Shown here: positions 12,141 through 23,825 of the stretch, piece after piece
How positions within the stretch are numbered: position 1 is the first letter of the stretch
How the letters are laid out: every line of letters starts with the position of its first letter
NCBI GenBank assembly: GCA_949316235.1
Contig: OX438754.1
Span: 5,255,501 to 5,319,500, forward strand
Length of the DNA stretch: 64,000 bases
Direction of reading: 5' to 3'
Source: Oegoconia quadripuncta
Taxonomy: Eukaryota > Arthropoda > Insecta > Lepidoptera > Autostichidae
The notes under the pieces: model-generated
What the model was told of the DNA's origin: nothing
Seen by the model: only the letters and a program-made list of their open reading frames with translations
The model's database searches: none
Translations under genes and position numbers: made by a program

Positions 12141-12334
12141 TCAGTGATTATGCTTATTTGATGCATGTATAATTTCGTTATATATTGTATAAACGAAAGC
12201 GCGGCATCCCACACTGTGGTGTGTTGAGCAATCCCATTTACATTTGCCATTTTTTAGGGATCTCTTTTTGAAAAACGTGTACGAGCCCATTTTTATCAAA
12301 GGCTTTCCTCTCAACGATGTTATCATCACAGGTG
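12141..12334 (-). CDS. mod(mdg4): FLYWCH alternative terminal exon 5
   Basis: Acceptor CCGTTTCAG at 12335-12337, first bases CA, 63 residues. Motifs: ITSLRGKPLI, SYTFF, KWDCSTHH (Cys35), SVGC (Cys43), NKHNH then stop. A minus-strand AATAAA lies at 12063-12068, 73 bases beyond the stop. Its closest relative is the next exon 560 bases away: both have T-S-L-R-G, WDCSTHHS and NKHNH. The two look like a recent tandem pair. Confidence 0.88.
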
Positions 12335-12896
12335 CTGAAACGGAAATTTAAGTATTATAATTAAAATAGAAATAATAATATTTATACCTAATATAAAATA
12401 ACCAATAAAATTAAGTAGGTATACTAGGTGTTAACGAAAGAACGCAAAATTTCACGTGGTAGCTCACACCACGAGACTGTTCTAAGACTTTAAAAAATTC
12501 ACAGAAATAAAATTCGATACAAAAGTAAAAAAAACCGCATCCAAATCGGACCACGCATTACTGAGATATGTCCAGATAAAGACTGGACATGCACAACGCC
12601 GTCAGACACATAACATTTCGTAGGGTGTTAAAAATGTATCGGAATGTGATTTACCTGTTACAAGAATGACCGTACAGATACACTTAACGCAATTTCGATA
12701 AAGTTCTGAGTTATTTCAAACTTCAAGCATTTATTTCAAGATACATGATATCCATTGTTGAAGGTTATTGCAAATCAAAATATTTCTCTGTCAGTCCAAG
12801 CTACTACCGCTCCGGAAAGAAACGGCGAAAGAAACCCACAGGATCATTGTGCTTCAAGTCACATAATGATAGGACAGGTCTCATTTCGTACGTATT

Positions 12897-13180
12897 TCAG
12901 TGTCGCGCGGGCATACACACTCTGATAGTGTTACTTTCAAGTCTAGATTGCCATGAATTGATGTATATAAAAAAAGTCATTTGATAATGGTTATGTTTGT
13001 TTACTATATGTGTAATATCGTTATTAACTGTATACAAAACGGCACGGCATCCTCTGCTGTGATGCGTAGAGCAGTCCCAACGACACCTATTGTTTTTTAA
13101 ATAGCTCTTTTTGAAGAAGGAATAAGGACCTATCTTAATAATAGGATTTCCTCTTAGTGAAGTCGTCATTATACATGTGC
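12897..13180 (-). CDS. mod(mdg4): FLYWCH alternative terminal exon 6, with C-terminal extension
   Basis: Acceptor TTTTTTTCAG at 13181-13183, first bases GC, 93 residues. The finger covers residues 5-64: TTSLRGNPII, PYSFF, RWDCSTHH (Cys36), SRGC (Cys44), NKHNH. Unlike its twin (12141-12334) it does not stop after HNH. It reads on for 29 residues ending RVCMPARH. That tail is probably former 3' UTR read through after loss of the ancestral stop. Flanking DNA at 12761-12890 is LINE-like ('GKKRRKK'), so part of the tail may border repeat sequence. Confidence 0.87.
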
Positions 13181-13859
13181 CTGAAAAAAAATATTACACT
13201 TATAAAACATTAATTTAAAATGAACTATTTCAGATTTATGTTAGTTATAGGATAAATTAAAAATAATACCATAAAAAATATTTTAATTGTAACACGCCAT
13301 CCAATATGTTATAAATATCGGCCATTTCAAATAAAATAGGATAATAATGACATTAAGGGTGACAAAAAACAATTCAAGAAAAATTATAATATATATGAAG
13401 TTATTATTTTTGTTACAAGTATTTCTAAGCGATCACTTGAAAATTTTTAATGCACATTTTCATAGTTGACTAACAAAGAGATGAATCTTAAAGGTTGCTC
13501 TTTTTCAAATAAGAATATAGGTTACATTTGGTAGTTTAATAAAAGAAAAGTAAAATAAGCACATTAATTTTATTAACTATAACTTACTAAAAATCTTTAT
13601 TGGGGAAAAACAATAAAGATAAAATTGTATTAGAAATAACATACATAATTTTATTATTTACTATTCCTGCCAAATAAAGCTTAATCAAGTAAAAAAATAA
13701 AGTATAATTGAAACACAAAAGTATATGTACATTATAAATACATTATGTACGTGAAATCTTTTTATAAAAATTTAAATAATTTATTTATTAATAACAAAAT
13801 AAAACTAGGGCCACAGTTTTTCTATAGTCCTCCAGTATACGTCGTAGGCAGATAGATGG

Positions 13860-14010
13860 TTGAATTAGCCATTCAATTGAATACCTAGGCTGATCGTAAT
13901 GTATGGCAGACATTTCTTGCATTGCTGGAAACTGTGCTGCTCAGAGGGGAGCGCTATATGAGGCTTCTCAGAAGTATCCAAAGGAACCTATCACTAAAGG
14001 TAGGGTTGGT
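13860..14010 (-). other. Unidentified repeat, related to 24838-24960
   Basis: The minus strand reads AAQFPAMQEMSAIHYDQPRY..IEWLI and then continues open. The similar AVQFSIKAEMSTIHNDPPRQ..IGCLI, then stop, lies at 24835-24905. Agreement is clearer in protein than in DNA, which suggests a decayed coding repeat. Family unknown. Confidence 0.45.
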
Positions 14011-14105
14011 TAGGACCAACCTGCGAAGAGCGGCAGTTTTCTATAAAAGCGGAAATGCCTGTCATATTACCATTCGCCTAGACTTAATGATCTGGCATGA
14101 CATGA

Positions 14106-14344
14106 ACAGGGTGAAATTAATTCGTGTAATTCCTGTTTACTGGCGACTCAACTCCTGATTACGAACAACTTTCAATCAGGAACCATAGCCGAATTCAACC
14201 GAAAATTATTGGTCTCCCATACTAAAGGTGGTAATCTTAACTTTGTTTGATTGAATTCGACAACGAACCGTGGACAAAGTTGTTCGTAATCAAGAGCGGC
14301 GACACCAGTTAATGGCATTTATATGAATTCAAATTCACCCTGTA
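14106..14344. mobile_element. MITE 'CAGGGTGAATTTGAAT', copy 1
   Basis: Left end ACAGGGTGAAATTAATTCGT, right end GAATTCAAATTCACCCTGTA. The whole body is nearly palindromic ('gttgttcgtaatca' near the right arm, 'tgattacgaacaac' near the left). A second copy is at 52965-53229. Confidence 0.85.
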
Positions 14345-14846
14345 GGTATATAGATACAACCTGAAACAGAAAAACATTTACAACCCTAATATATCTAATT
14401 TTTCTCAGGAAACCACGAATGTTTTTCAATTGTACTTTTAGTATATTGTTAAGCACAGTAACTTCCAAACGTTTATGATGAGAAAACTTAATTTGTATTA
14501 TGTAGATCTGCATAGGTTTCTCTTTCAGATTGTACCACTCGTAACCTGGTAATTTTATCATCATTATTTCAATATATCTCTAGACGTCTGCCGATCAAAG
14601 ATTTTCATTTGCAGCCTATTGCCTGGCATGCTGCGGTTCATATTCCAATCATTAGTGGACTAAACACCACATTCTCCTGTAAGCGTGTAGTCACCTGCCG
14701 ACCATAGGCTCGACTTGGACTGCCTTCAATTGGAAACAACTGCATTGCCTGTTCAAAATGGTCTAGCGTCGCTAAATGAAAATGAATAGCGAGTGCGACT
14801 GCGCATAAATCCTGAAGGATCATAGTAGACGCAGTAGTGAGATTAC

Positions 14847-15049
14847 TTAAGCAAACGTGGTATGCTCATCATCGTAATAAACTATATCGCAACTGATTGT
14901 ATGAACTTTAGCTTTGCAGTTGAATTTCTCGTGTGTAGCGCACCGCCATCTGATCTTTAATCCATTCCTACTGTTCACTCGATACTTGCAGCCGTCCAGG
15001 AATAGTATCTCCTTGCCGCGTGATGAAGTGTAGAACATTGGACCTTGAC
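14847..15049 (-). CDS. mod(mdg4): FLYWCH-like terminal exon 7, one zinc ligand lost
   Basis: Acceptor GCTTTTTCAG at 15050-15052, first bases GT, 66 residues opening QGPMFYTSSRGKEILFLDG. W-R-C and N-C-K-A supply both cysteines. The histidine pair is degenerate: the chain ends DDEHTTFA, so the second His of H-x-H is Thr. The finger may be unable to hold zinc in the usual way, or may use another residue. It does not fit cleanly into the neighbouring subfamilies. Confidence 0.8.
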
Positions 15050-15669
15050 CTGAAAAAGCATTGAAAATTGATTGCGCTGTTCCTTTAGAGTCAGCATATC
15101 TAACAATCTAGCTTGTTTTATAGTTATTAATGCAGCTGTATTATCAACACGAATGTGGGCTTAAGATACGAAGCGTATACAGTTGCATACAAGACTTTAT
15201 CTACACCCATGATATGAATGCTCTATAAAAGGTTACGAAACCATAGGGTGTTTGTAGTGTTGTAAAAATTCTATGTCCATGCATGGAGAGTTTAATTGAT
15301 GAGAATTTGATTGCGCCGTTCCTTTCGAGTCAAAATATCTAATAATCTAGCTTGTTTTAAACTGTTTAAAATACAGTTAGCTACTGCATTGTCCTACATC
15401 TTTATGAAAAGCCGTAATGGATTATGAAGATCTTTTCAAATCACGGCGTAATTTTTTAAGCAGTATTTAAATTTTAGTTTCTACAATACTTATGTCCGTT
15501 CTAAAAAATGTCCACTGGCAATGTCCACTCTGACAATTTAATGTCTATTATGACTAACGACATCCTGTGGCTATAATGATGACCAATGACAACTCTATGG
15601 AATAATATGTTACATAATGATGGTCGAAAAAAGTATTGTCATATTATGTATATACGTATGGAGATTGAA

Positions 15670-15880
15670 AAGCGTCGGTCGGCTCCCAATTTGGGAGGTC
15701 CAGGTTCGATTCCCAGGCAGGCCATGTACCAATGCGTTTTTAAATTTAATTTAATTACTTATGTGCATTTATCCGACTGTTCTTACATGGTGAAGGAAAA
15801 CATCGTGAGGAAATCTGCATGCCTGAGATATAAAAATTCAAAGGCATGTGAAGTCCCCAACCCGGATTTCTATTGTTTGC
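15670..15880 (+). repeat. SINE-D, 5' damaged
   Basis: 'ggttcgattcccaggcaggc' B box, then 'gaaaacatcgtgaggaaatc' and 'ggcatgtgaagtccccaacc'. The overlapping frames are not genes. Confidence 0.82.
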
Positions 15881-16538
15881 CCGAAAATTATATGCAATAA
15901 TACTCATATGCCTGAATTTTACTTGCCCGAATTTAATTTGTCCGAATGTTTTGTTTACCATAAAAGATATGTGACATGTGTGTTTACCCGTACATTAGAT
16001 TCCATAATGATACGAGTACCATACGAATTATTATCCATTTTATTAATTGCAGTAATATTATTTAACATAATATTTCAACGCCATACAAAATTTATTTCAA
16101 ATCTATTCAAGCTATGCATTAAATCGTACAAAGAAAATCACGAGATATACCTTCAAAAGGCAACCTGATCAGAAACATACAACTTTTTTCGTTGTACGAT
16201 TTGCCTTCTCATACCTATAGTAAAAGCGTTTTCGTGTCCAACAGAATTTGTCGATGATTGATAATTTGACACAAGACAACAAATAATACAACAATAAATC
16301 AAAAAAAAATCAAAATCAAAAATATGTTATTCAATGTAGGATACAAAAATATCACTTATTGAAAGTCAACATGTTATTTTTTTTTAAACTACATCGCTTC
16401 ACAAGGTGTTATGGTTAGGGAGAAGAAGCGACAAGAAACTCCGCAACAACATATGTTTTCAATTAGTTTCCATCTTTACAATAATATTACATTTTATATT
16501 ACATATTACCAAACAATAGCAATTAACATAACGACCAG

Positions 16539-16823
16539 CTAACACCACACCTTCTTATCGCCTAAATAATCATCTATCCTGTAATAACCCTTCTTACACA
16601 GAGTTTCTTTAATGTGGCGTTTAAATTTCTGCTCTGTTAAACTTAATACATGTTCTGGTATTTTATTGTAAAAGCGTATGCTGTGTCCCACAAAGGATGT
16701 GCTAATCTTGCTAAGTCTAAATTGTGGAATTTCAATTTTATTTTTGTTTCTAGTATTCAAATTATGATTATCAGAATGTTTGCGAAATTGGCATATATTT
16801 TTGCGTACATACATCAGTATAGT

Positions 16824-16832
<9 letters not shown>
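16539..16832 (-). pseudogene. Jockey/CR1-like reverse transcriptase C-terminus
   Basis: The 97-residue frame contains HNLNTRNKNKIEIPQFRLSK and SIRFYNKIPEHV, the usual end of non-LTR retrotransposon ORF2. The (CAAT)n run at 16826-16856 lies at its 5' side, and no catalytic FADD core is present. Confidence 0.83.
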
Positions 16833-16857
<25 letters not shown>

Positions 16858-17449
16858 TATTTGTGAAACACAGGATTTACAATAGTAGATGTTTCAATTA
16901 AGCATTTGTGCGCCGTGTTCAGCCGATAGGCATACAAATATAAAAATAACATGCAAAAAATATACACGGAACATTAAAATCAGACAATTATTTACATACA
17001 AAATAGTCAAATTCCTTAAATTAACTTATGTTTATAATAAAAAAAAATATATATATACAAATGTCATACAGGAAACCTTGAAATTATCAAATTATTTAAT
17101 TTTAAATGTCATATTCATTATGTACTTATTTAATATAATTTAAAGATACATATTTTTTATTATTATATAATTTCTCAAATGTCCTTATCGTTTAAAAAGC
17201 TGTCAACTGAGTAATATGCCTTCATCATCAGCATCCTGTGCAGGTTTACTTTGTAGTCTTTTAAACTAGCTTCTCTAAAGTGCCTCGGAATTTTATTAGT
17301 ATAATATATAAAGTTCACATCAAGTTGACATTATTATATCCATTTCTATGGTGGTGGGCAGGTCACCAGCCACGGCCATCCCGAATCGCGGGGTGCGCAC
17401 ACGCTACTTCTTTTTTGGCTCGTCGGTTTCCTGTCCACAGTGGGCAGTC

Positions 17450-17661
17450 TCAAACTTCATAAATAAAATTTAGTTTACGACGTGGATGGCAATGTTCTTC
17501 TATAGCTTTTACAGCTACACCGTTGACTGTATGTACTCTGGCGGAACATCCACGTATGGAACACCTCCATCTCGTTTTGTCAATGCTCACCCAATTTCTA
17601 GTGTATGTATAACCATTTAGTAGAAGCAATTTGAATCCTCTATTTGTACAAATGACTCGGG
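17450..17661 (-). CDS. mod(mdg4): FLYWCH alternative terminal exon 8, compact Cys loop
   Basis: Acceptor ATAACTTTCAG at 17662-17664, first bases CC, 69 residues. It has no usable ATG, so a plain ORF scan misses it. Motifs: CTNRGFKLLLLNGYTYTRN, RWRCS, then IRGCSARVHT, EEHCH, and a basic tail ending PRRKLNFIYEV. The loop between the two cysteines is C-x5-C, shorter than the C-x7-C of most neighbours. H-C-H replaces H-N-H but both histidines are present. The stop codon abuts a GC-richer repeat segment at 17345-17460. Confidence 0.84.
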
Positions 17662-17859
17662 CTGAAAGTTATGAGTTTATTATTCTCATTTCACCTACAA
17701 AAAGTCCGTCATCCGCGGTGCCCCTTTTCACAAAGACATCTCAATAACTTCTTTATTTTTCATAATGTTTATTCAGTCGTGATATTTGTGCTTGTTGAAA
17801 TTTTTCATAAATGTAAAGAAGTTATTATAAGTAATTTTTTTACAGGAGTTTTCAGAATA

Positions 17860-18200
17860 GTCTATGTTTTATTACTAAATATCTATATTAAACCTAAAGC
17901 AAGCTACTAATTTGTTAGAATTTTTTTTATTCTATCACTGACAAGTACTAAGTAAGTTTAAAGCTAAGTATTTAAAAATAATATTATTCTAAACTTACAC
18001 GTGCACTAAAATTAAAGGTCTCTTTTCTTCCAAAATATTGTTTAAGGACTGCAAACATAAAAACATAATTATTTTCTCAATTAATGAAATAATAAACTTA
18101 AAAATTTGTTTTCCTTCACTGACAGGTACTCCATCCATGTGCAAAAAATTGCGGAATTTAAAATTATAGGAAGTAAAACGTGTATCCTTACTGAACTACG
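17860..18200. repeat. Duplicated segment, copy 1
   Basis: 'actaaatatctatattaaac', 'cctaaagcaagctac' and later 'gcaaaaaattgcggaattta' recur at 41690-41860. Confidence 0.7.
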
Positions 18201-18289
18201 ACCACTTCTATGTTACCCGCGGCCGCAAAATGGAATTATCGAGTTTACTAATTAATTACTCATAACTTTAATTATAAAATAAATAAATA

Positions 18290-18556
18290 ACAATAAAATA
18301 TCCTTGGACATATACAGACAGCGCCATCTAGTTCCACACTAAGCAACTAGGCTTGTGTTGTGGATACCAGATGGTTGATACACTACACAAATACATTTTT
18401 TTTGTAAATAAATACATATATAAATGAAAAACATCCATAACTCTGGTACACATGTCTGTATTCATCACACAAACATATGCCCCTAGCGGGATTCGAACCC
18501 GCAACCTTTTGGTATAGTGGTCAGAGTTGATAACCACTACACCAAACAGGTCGTCT
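18290..18556 (-). repeat. SINE-B (tRNA-derived)
   Basis: The minus strand shows the A box TGGTGTAGTGGTTA and B box GGTTCGAATCCC, then 'taggggcatatgtttgtgtg' and a tail 'tggcgctgtctgtatatgtc'. It is a retroposon, not a functional tRNA, as it cannot form the 3' acceptor half. Confidence 0.87.
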
Positions 18557-19449
18557 GTTATTAAATTAAGAATAAAAAGAGATATACAACAATTTTCACA
18601 TACATAGTATGTGACGACCTAAATTCAGAAATCCGTCCGGTATTCTACGGCGATCTGGTTTTAAACAGACACAACTTCCGAGCTTTCAAGCGTTTTTGCC
18701 ATTCGTATTACTGGCACTATTACTCGAGTCAAAGACTACAATGTATATACGGAGATAGACGGGTATGTTGGCGTTTGCAAGCGACTCTGGTTCACAGCGC
18801 CATCTATCCGCAATGATGTGTAACTAACCTCGTCAAGGTCATGAAACCTAGCCGTACCTACCTAAACCTGGTAACTTGGTAGTTACTTCAGAGATTTATT
18901 TTCAATGAAACATTGAAATTTCAATTGTTTCATCAAAATTTCAATGCTGTCATCGAAAATAAACCTCCGAAGTAACTACACATATTATCTAGTTAGGTAT
19001 ACAATAAAACACACGATTGGAAATGGAAAGTGGAAAAAATGCGCGTACACATCCAACGACAGCCGACATTTTTCTCAGTGTTGCCAAATCATCATTACTT
19101 TACGTGTTTTACCTTCACAAAACCTAATGCTATCTCAAATATGAAAATTTAATAACTAGTTAAGAAAAAAATCACTTTAAATATACTTAGGTACATATAG
19201 TTTATTGTTTTTGAGAAAATATAGACTTTAAATATTTTACATGGTAATCATGGCATAATAATGGCATGGTAATGGTATAAACAAGTTATGACATATGGCG
19301 GCTAGGTGGCGCTAGTCTCTATTGGGACGGGAGTATTTGTTCTAAGGGACCACAGCATGACTCGAGTAGCCTTCTGCTACCGCCACGCTCACTGCATCTA
19401 GGCGCAGTTCGTGGTGTATACGAAAGCAGGAGGCCGAGCTTCAGTCGCA

Positions 19450-19690
19450 CTCCTTCTCCATAGGGATGGCTCTAGTGCCATGTTCCATTTCATTAGCTAT
19501 ACTCTCATTTGCCAAGGGGGGAAGTGGGAAACCTTTTTCTTACTTACACACCCTATTTCTTTCGTTAATTAGCCTGGGGTCCAAGGTAGCAATAGAGTCA
19601 CGTAGGACACCGTCTATACCTTCAGTAGGCGCCGTGTGGTACCACTATCGATCCTAGCTTATAGGAGTTACAGTGGGAGGAGTGTGGAGG
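19450..19690 (+). repeat. Duplicated ~240-bp block, copy 1
   Basis: Shares 'tagcaatagagtcacgta', 'ggtgtgtaagtaagaaa' (reverse) and 'gtaactcctataagctagga' (reverse) with 59530-59765. The apparent protein in it is also found on the other copy, which may reflect a transposon reading frame or only shared descent. Confidence 0.75.
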
Positions 19691-19719
19691 TGGTATACAT
19701 GGTATTTAAAAAAAAATGG

Positions 19720-19907
19720 CTAATCCCTATGTTTATGAACTTGCTGCTTCTTTATCAAGCGTCCCAGAACAATTACGTAGTAAGCATTGCAACCATTCCT
19801 GGTGCATCTCCATCGGGTTTTGTGAGATCCCTGATGTTGCGGGTAGTATTTGTTAGTTTTGTCAAACATAACTTGCTTGCCTTTACTATTTATGGCGAAG
19901 TGGAAAT
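19720..19907 (-). CDS. mod(mdg4): FLYWCH alternative terminal exon 9 (GCNAYY type)
   Basis: Acceptor CTTTTTACAG at 19908-19910, first bases AT, 61 residues opening FHFAINSKGKQVM. Later motifs are KYYPQHQGSHKTRWRC, RNGCNAYY and VHKHRD at the end. Together with the exon at 21489 it forms a two-member subfamily marked by HK.RWRCT, a C-x5-C loop and GCNAYY. The frame continues upstream into the intron with a false Met at 19953. A SINE-A fragment lies upstream in the intron (20024-20150). Confidence 0.85.
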
Positions 19908-20023
19908 CTGTAAAAAGTACGAGAAAATAATTACTATAACGCAAAAACTTCATAATATAAATTACAATAAAAACACTCCCGAAATTGCCAACCCGTCAAT
20001 ATTCTTTTGGTTTGGTTGGTGGT

Positions 20024-20150
20024 AGGGCATTTCGAATGTCCCCAAATATTTGGGTTTCTGGGTCAGTACGCTTCCACCTTCGGCCTCATATTCACTTAAC
20101 ATCAGGTAATTGAGGTCAAGGGCTGACCCGTTGTGCATAAAAAAAAATAA
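20024..20150 (+). repeat. SINE-A fragment
   Basis: From 'ggtggtagggcattt' through 'gggtcagtacgcttccacct' to 'gttgtgcataaaaaaa'. An internal deletion removed the middle. Confidence 0.82.
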
Positions 20151-20256
20151 TCTTGAAATGTAATTCATATATATATAATATCTAACTTATTCTTAAAGTA
20201 TACGTTCCCGTGTGATTTATTATTTATCTACAATCAATGCAACATAAGTACACAAA

Positions 20257-20315
20257 GATTTATTATTTCGTTTTCGTAAATATGTACAATATTTACAAAA
20301 ACGAAATAATAAATC
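20257..20315. repeat. AT-rich inverted repeat
   Basis: 'gatttattatttcgtttt' and 'aaaacgaaataataaatc' face each other over 59 bases, one base short of perfect in the arms. Confidence 0.8.
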
Positions 20316-20319
20316 CATA

Positions 20320-21480
20320 TTTACAAATTAAAAAAATAAATAAAAAAAATACACATTTACAAATTTGTCCCAGATCTTGCTAAGTGCGTTAAAGTTAGAA
20401 CAATTTTATTGAATTAAAATCGGGGATAACTATTGTCACATAGTACCACATAGAGCCACATATTTATGTAGGTATTTCCTTGTTTTATTTATAGAATTAA
20501 TTAATAACAATTTTAGTAATTTTTATAATAAAGTATATTTCATTTAATATTTCTAATATACATACAGATTCGAAATTCTTGAAGAAAACTAATTAAGAAA
20601 ACTTTTTTAACGAAAAACATATACGCGGGGAACTTATTATTAATATATAAATATTTTAAATTATCTCACATAATTATATTTAATTAAGAAAACATTTACC
20701 TATTATTACTACTAACAATTATTGATAAATTATTAGTTACACACTATAAAAACAAAACATCTTCACTGTAACTATGTCAAAAAATAACAAAATTAACCTA
20801 CATGGGTTATATACCTATGTATGTATTAAACAGCAAAACAATATAACTGATGTAAAGAAAAATGGGATAATTTATATTTAACTTTCTAATGTACATATAT
20901 ACATAACATACATACATATATACATGTAGGGGTAGATTAATACCACAGATTTCTGATTTGCTACGATCCGACAACATCGACAACAGCTAAATATATGTCG
21001 TAAATATTTGTCAGCCAATACATTGGCTTAAATATTCTGCTAATACCGCCGTATATTAATGATATTTACTTGAAAATCTACGACATACTCGTATAGGTAA
21101 GTCCGCTACTTACTGATGATCAGGATAATCCATAAAATAGAACTCCAAAAAAAAATCCTCTTGAAAGTAATGGCGATTCACGGGGAATACGGTAGAAATT
21201 GTCCCGGAAAATGAATTTTAATTAAAATTATTAATTTTTAAAAGGTTATAGAGGAATGCGAACTTAACTTTTCTTCAGTTCTATAAAATAAAATTTACGA
21301 GAGACCACATCACTCCTCATATAATTTTAGATTACTACTTGTTTTTTCAGTCGCTAAACGTCATCATCATGACATTTTGCGATTGAAACTGAACTGTCAG
21401 ATCATGGTATTTTAGGATAAGCTTTAATGATAAATGACTATTAAAATGACACATATACATAACCTTAAAGGTTGCTAATG
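20320..21480. other. Spacer without recognised genes
   Basis: Very AT-rich, with short TATACA-type simple sequence near 20890-20930. No exon signature was found. Confidence 0.6.
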
Positions 21481-21488
21481 TTACAACT

Positions 21489-21784
21489 CTAACAATGGGG
21501 CAGAAAAGTACGCCTTGTCCCATCATGGGATAACTCTAAGAGGTTACTTGGAGTAGGAACAGCTTCAGCATGGTATAGATGAGGGGTGTTTAGATAATAA
21601 TGTTCATGTTTATGAACTTCTTGCTTCCTCAAAACTTGGTGATCAGACATCAGATAGTAAGCGTTGCAACCCCTCTTGGTGCATCTCCAACGTATTTTGT
21701 GAAGCCCTTCGGGTTGGTTGTAGTACTTGTAATTGTTGTGCACCATAACCCTTTTGCCTCTTCCATTTGTTGTGAAGTAAAAAC
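21489..21784 (-). CDS. mod(mdg4): FLYWCH alternative terminal exon 10 (GCNAYY type), long tail
   Basis: Acceptor ATATTACAG at 21785-21787, first bases GT, 97 residues opening FYFTTNGRGKRVM. Finger: KYYNQPEGLHKIRWRC, KRGCNAYY, VHKHEH. The tail of about 36 residues contains HAEAVPTPSNLLELSHDG and ends RTFLPHC. It pairs with 19720-19907. The shorter partner stops two residues after its last His, so the tail is either gained here or lost there. The upstream Met of the long frame (21884) lies in the intron. Confidence 0.86.
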
Positions 21785-22459
21785 CTGTAATATATCTTTT
21801 GGGTAACATACGATTAACGTGTTTTACCTTTAAACTAACATGCAAAGAAACAAACAAATTTAAGGTAAGTTTTGTGAGTGACATTTCGTGTGATTTCGCT
21901 CGCGTAATTTACGTAACATACAAAATAAGGTCTCATTTTACGGCGACGTGTGTGGCATAAAATGCAACATATAATAAAATCGTAAAGATAAAATGTCTGT
22001 ACATAGAAGATATTCGGAAAAATACCACACATGGCGTCTTTAAATAAGGAGCTGGACAATTTGAAACCATTTTTGAAATTCTTGTATTGTATATGAAATC
22101 GAATGCAGCGTAAAGTTACGAGATCGAGAAACGCGACTGGACAATTAGTTACCTATGTAGAATAAAAATGTCGTTGTAAATAATTCACATACCTTTATTA
22201 TATATATTTTTAAAGGTACCAAGTAGCGGACTTATCAAGTATAATATGTACACACTATATTTTTAATAAAATTGAAAGATCACTCATTTTTACAATGAGA
22301 TATTTTTATTTAGTCACTGCGGACCTTCGTCACATACGTCTGTATATTACAGCGGTTTTATTCGCAGATGCCTTCTACTAAGTATTTAGACTTATTGTAT
22401 TTACTATTTGCAAATGCCAGCTTACCAATTGAGGCATCTCTTTCCCTTGAAACGCTTTA

Positions 22460-22665
22460 CTATTTCACAGAATGATTATGTTCTGATATAAATGAAGCAA
22501 TCTCTTTGCCAATAGTAAGCACGGATGCCGGACATCCTCTGCTTTTCTTCTGTGAGCAGTACCATCTGCTGTGTTTATGGGATAGTGCGCTATAACAACA
22601 CCAAAATGTGTAGCCATTATGCCATAGCTTATAATTCCCTCTTCCAGTGGGCAAAAATTGAACAT
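22460..22665 (-). CDS. mod(mdg4): FLYWCH alternative terminal exon 11 (LWxNGYTFW type)
   Basis: Acceptor TATGTTGTAG at 22666-22668, first bases AT, 67 residues. Motifs: VQFLPTGRGNYKLWHNGYTF, RWYCSQKKSRGC (C-x8-C), SEHNHSVK and stop. It is very close to the exon at 26113 and clearly related to the one at 27846. W-Y-C rather than W-R-C separates this group from the exons to the left. All ligands are present. Confidence 0.87.
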
Positions 22666-23142
22666 CTACAACATAATTAGTAAAGTAAAATAATTATGAA
22701 TGTTGGTATAAGTACCTACACATATACAATTTGCTGCGAAACCGCTATGCTACGGTTTCTTAGCTAACGAGTAATAAGTAAGAAAGGAAAGACAATATTT
22801 GTCGTTTCAATTTCACTTTATATATTATTACACATCTAACACAACACATATTGACACAAAAACGCTACTTAAACATACAAATATTTAAGGAATGGCACAT
22901 CGATTTACTCGAAATAAAGAGTAAACAAATCCTATTAAGTAATTCATTCTACAAGTTAAATTATAACTAGAATGTGATGATGATGATGTTACAATAAAGT
23001 GCCATTGACATTAAGCACGCGTGAGAGTGCAATGAGGGCCAACTTAAGGGGTAGGTATCTTTTTTTCTTTTTTTTTTTTAGGGACATGCCAGTCCCATCG
23101 TACCCTGACCAAGATTCACTGATGAGAAGATACAAACATATT

Positions 23143-23534
23143 ATATTGGGTCTTTACCTATGAAATTTGGGTTTTTTTGATTCTTTAATCATATGTATCA
23201 ATTCCTGCGTTTTTCAAAGCTATATTCAAATTTGTTTTTTATTTGTAAAATGGAATATTATTTCAAGGTTTCAATGAAATATTTTTTAATTTCTGGGCTA
23301 AATCACATAATAAAAAAAATTTGACCATTTTCTTAGATTCGCTGAAACTTTTATAAAGCGGTTACTTTTAAAAATTAACGCTGCCTATATTTAACTTAAT
23401 GTTATCCGATAATACACACAAAGTTTAGCTGGATTTGCCGTTCCCAAAAAAATCAAAAATGTGTATTTGGAGAAAACAGTCTTAATGAAATTCTTCATAC
23501 AAAACGCCAATTTCATAGGTAAGGACCTAATATA
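23143..23534. mobile_element. MITE family 'TAGGTCCTTACCTATGAAAT', copy 2
   Basis: Ends ATTGGGTCTTTACCTATGAA and CATAGGTAAGGACCTAAT. Interior segments such as 'gcggttacttttaaaaatta' match copies 1 and 3. Confidence 0.82.
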
Positions 23535-23609
23535 ATAATCTGGCCGCTATTGATCCAGGTTTACTCAATATTGATTGAGCCAAACCTACAGCGTATTGAC
23601 TAAGCTTTA

Positions 23610-23815
23610 ATTGTCTCGTCAGTGTAGCTCTTTCATTTCGGTTTCTAGTACATTCCATCAGGGTAGGTTAATATGAAATGAAAATCGTCGGTGCCGCCAC
23701 CAAGTAAATAATTATATATCTCATAAATAAAGCATTAACAGAGAAAAACAAAAATATCAGATGTTGATTTAGATTCCGATATTTTAAAGTAGTGCAAATC
23801 ATTTTATAGATTTTT
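23610..23815. repeat. Duplicated ~200-bp segment, copy 1
   Basis: 'gaaatgaaaatcgtcggtgc', 'atatctcataaataaagc' and 'ttttaaagtagtgcaaat' match 25680-25840. Confidence 0.75.
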
Positions 23816-23825
23816 TTTTTTAATA

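Noticed and set aside
16539..16832. 97-codon minus-strand frame as a host gene
   Set aside because: Its motifs are those of a non-LTR retrotransposon C-terminus.
18780..18815. Minus-strand W-R-C near 18800
   Set aside because: No second cysteine or H-x-H follows at the right distance, and there is no acceptor. It lies in unrelated spacer DNA.
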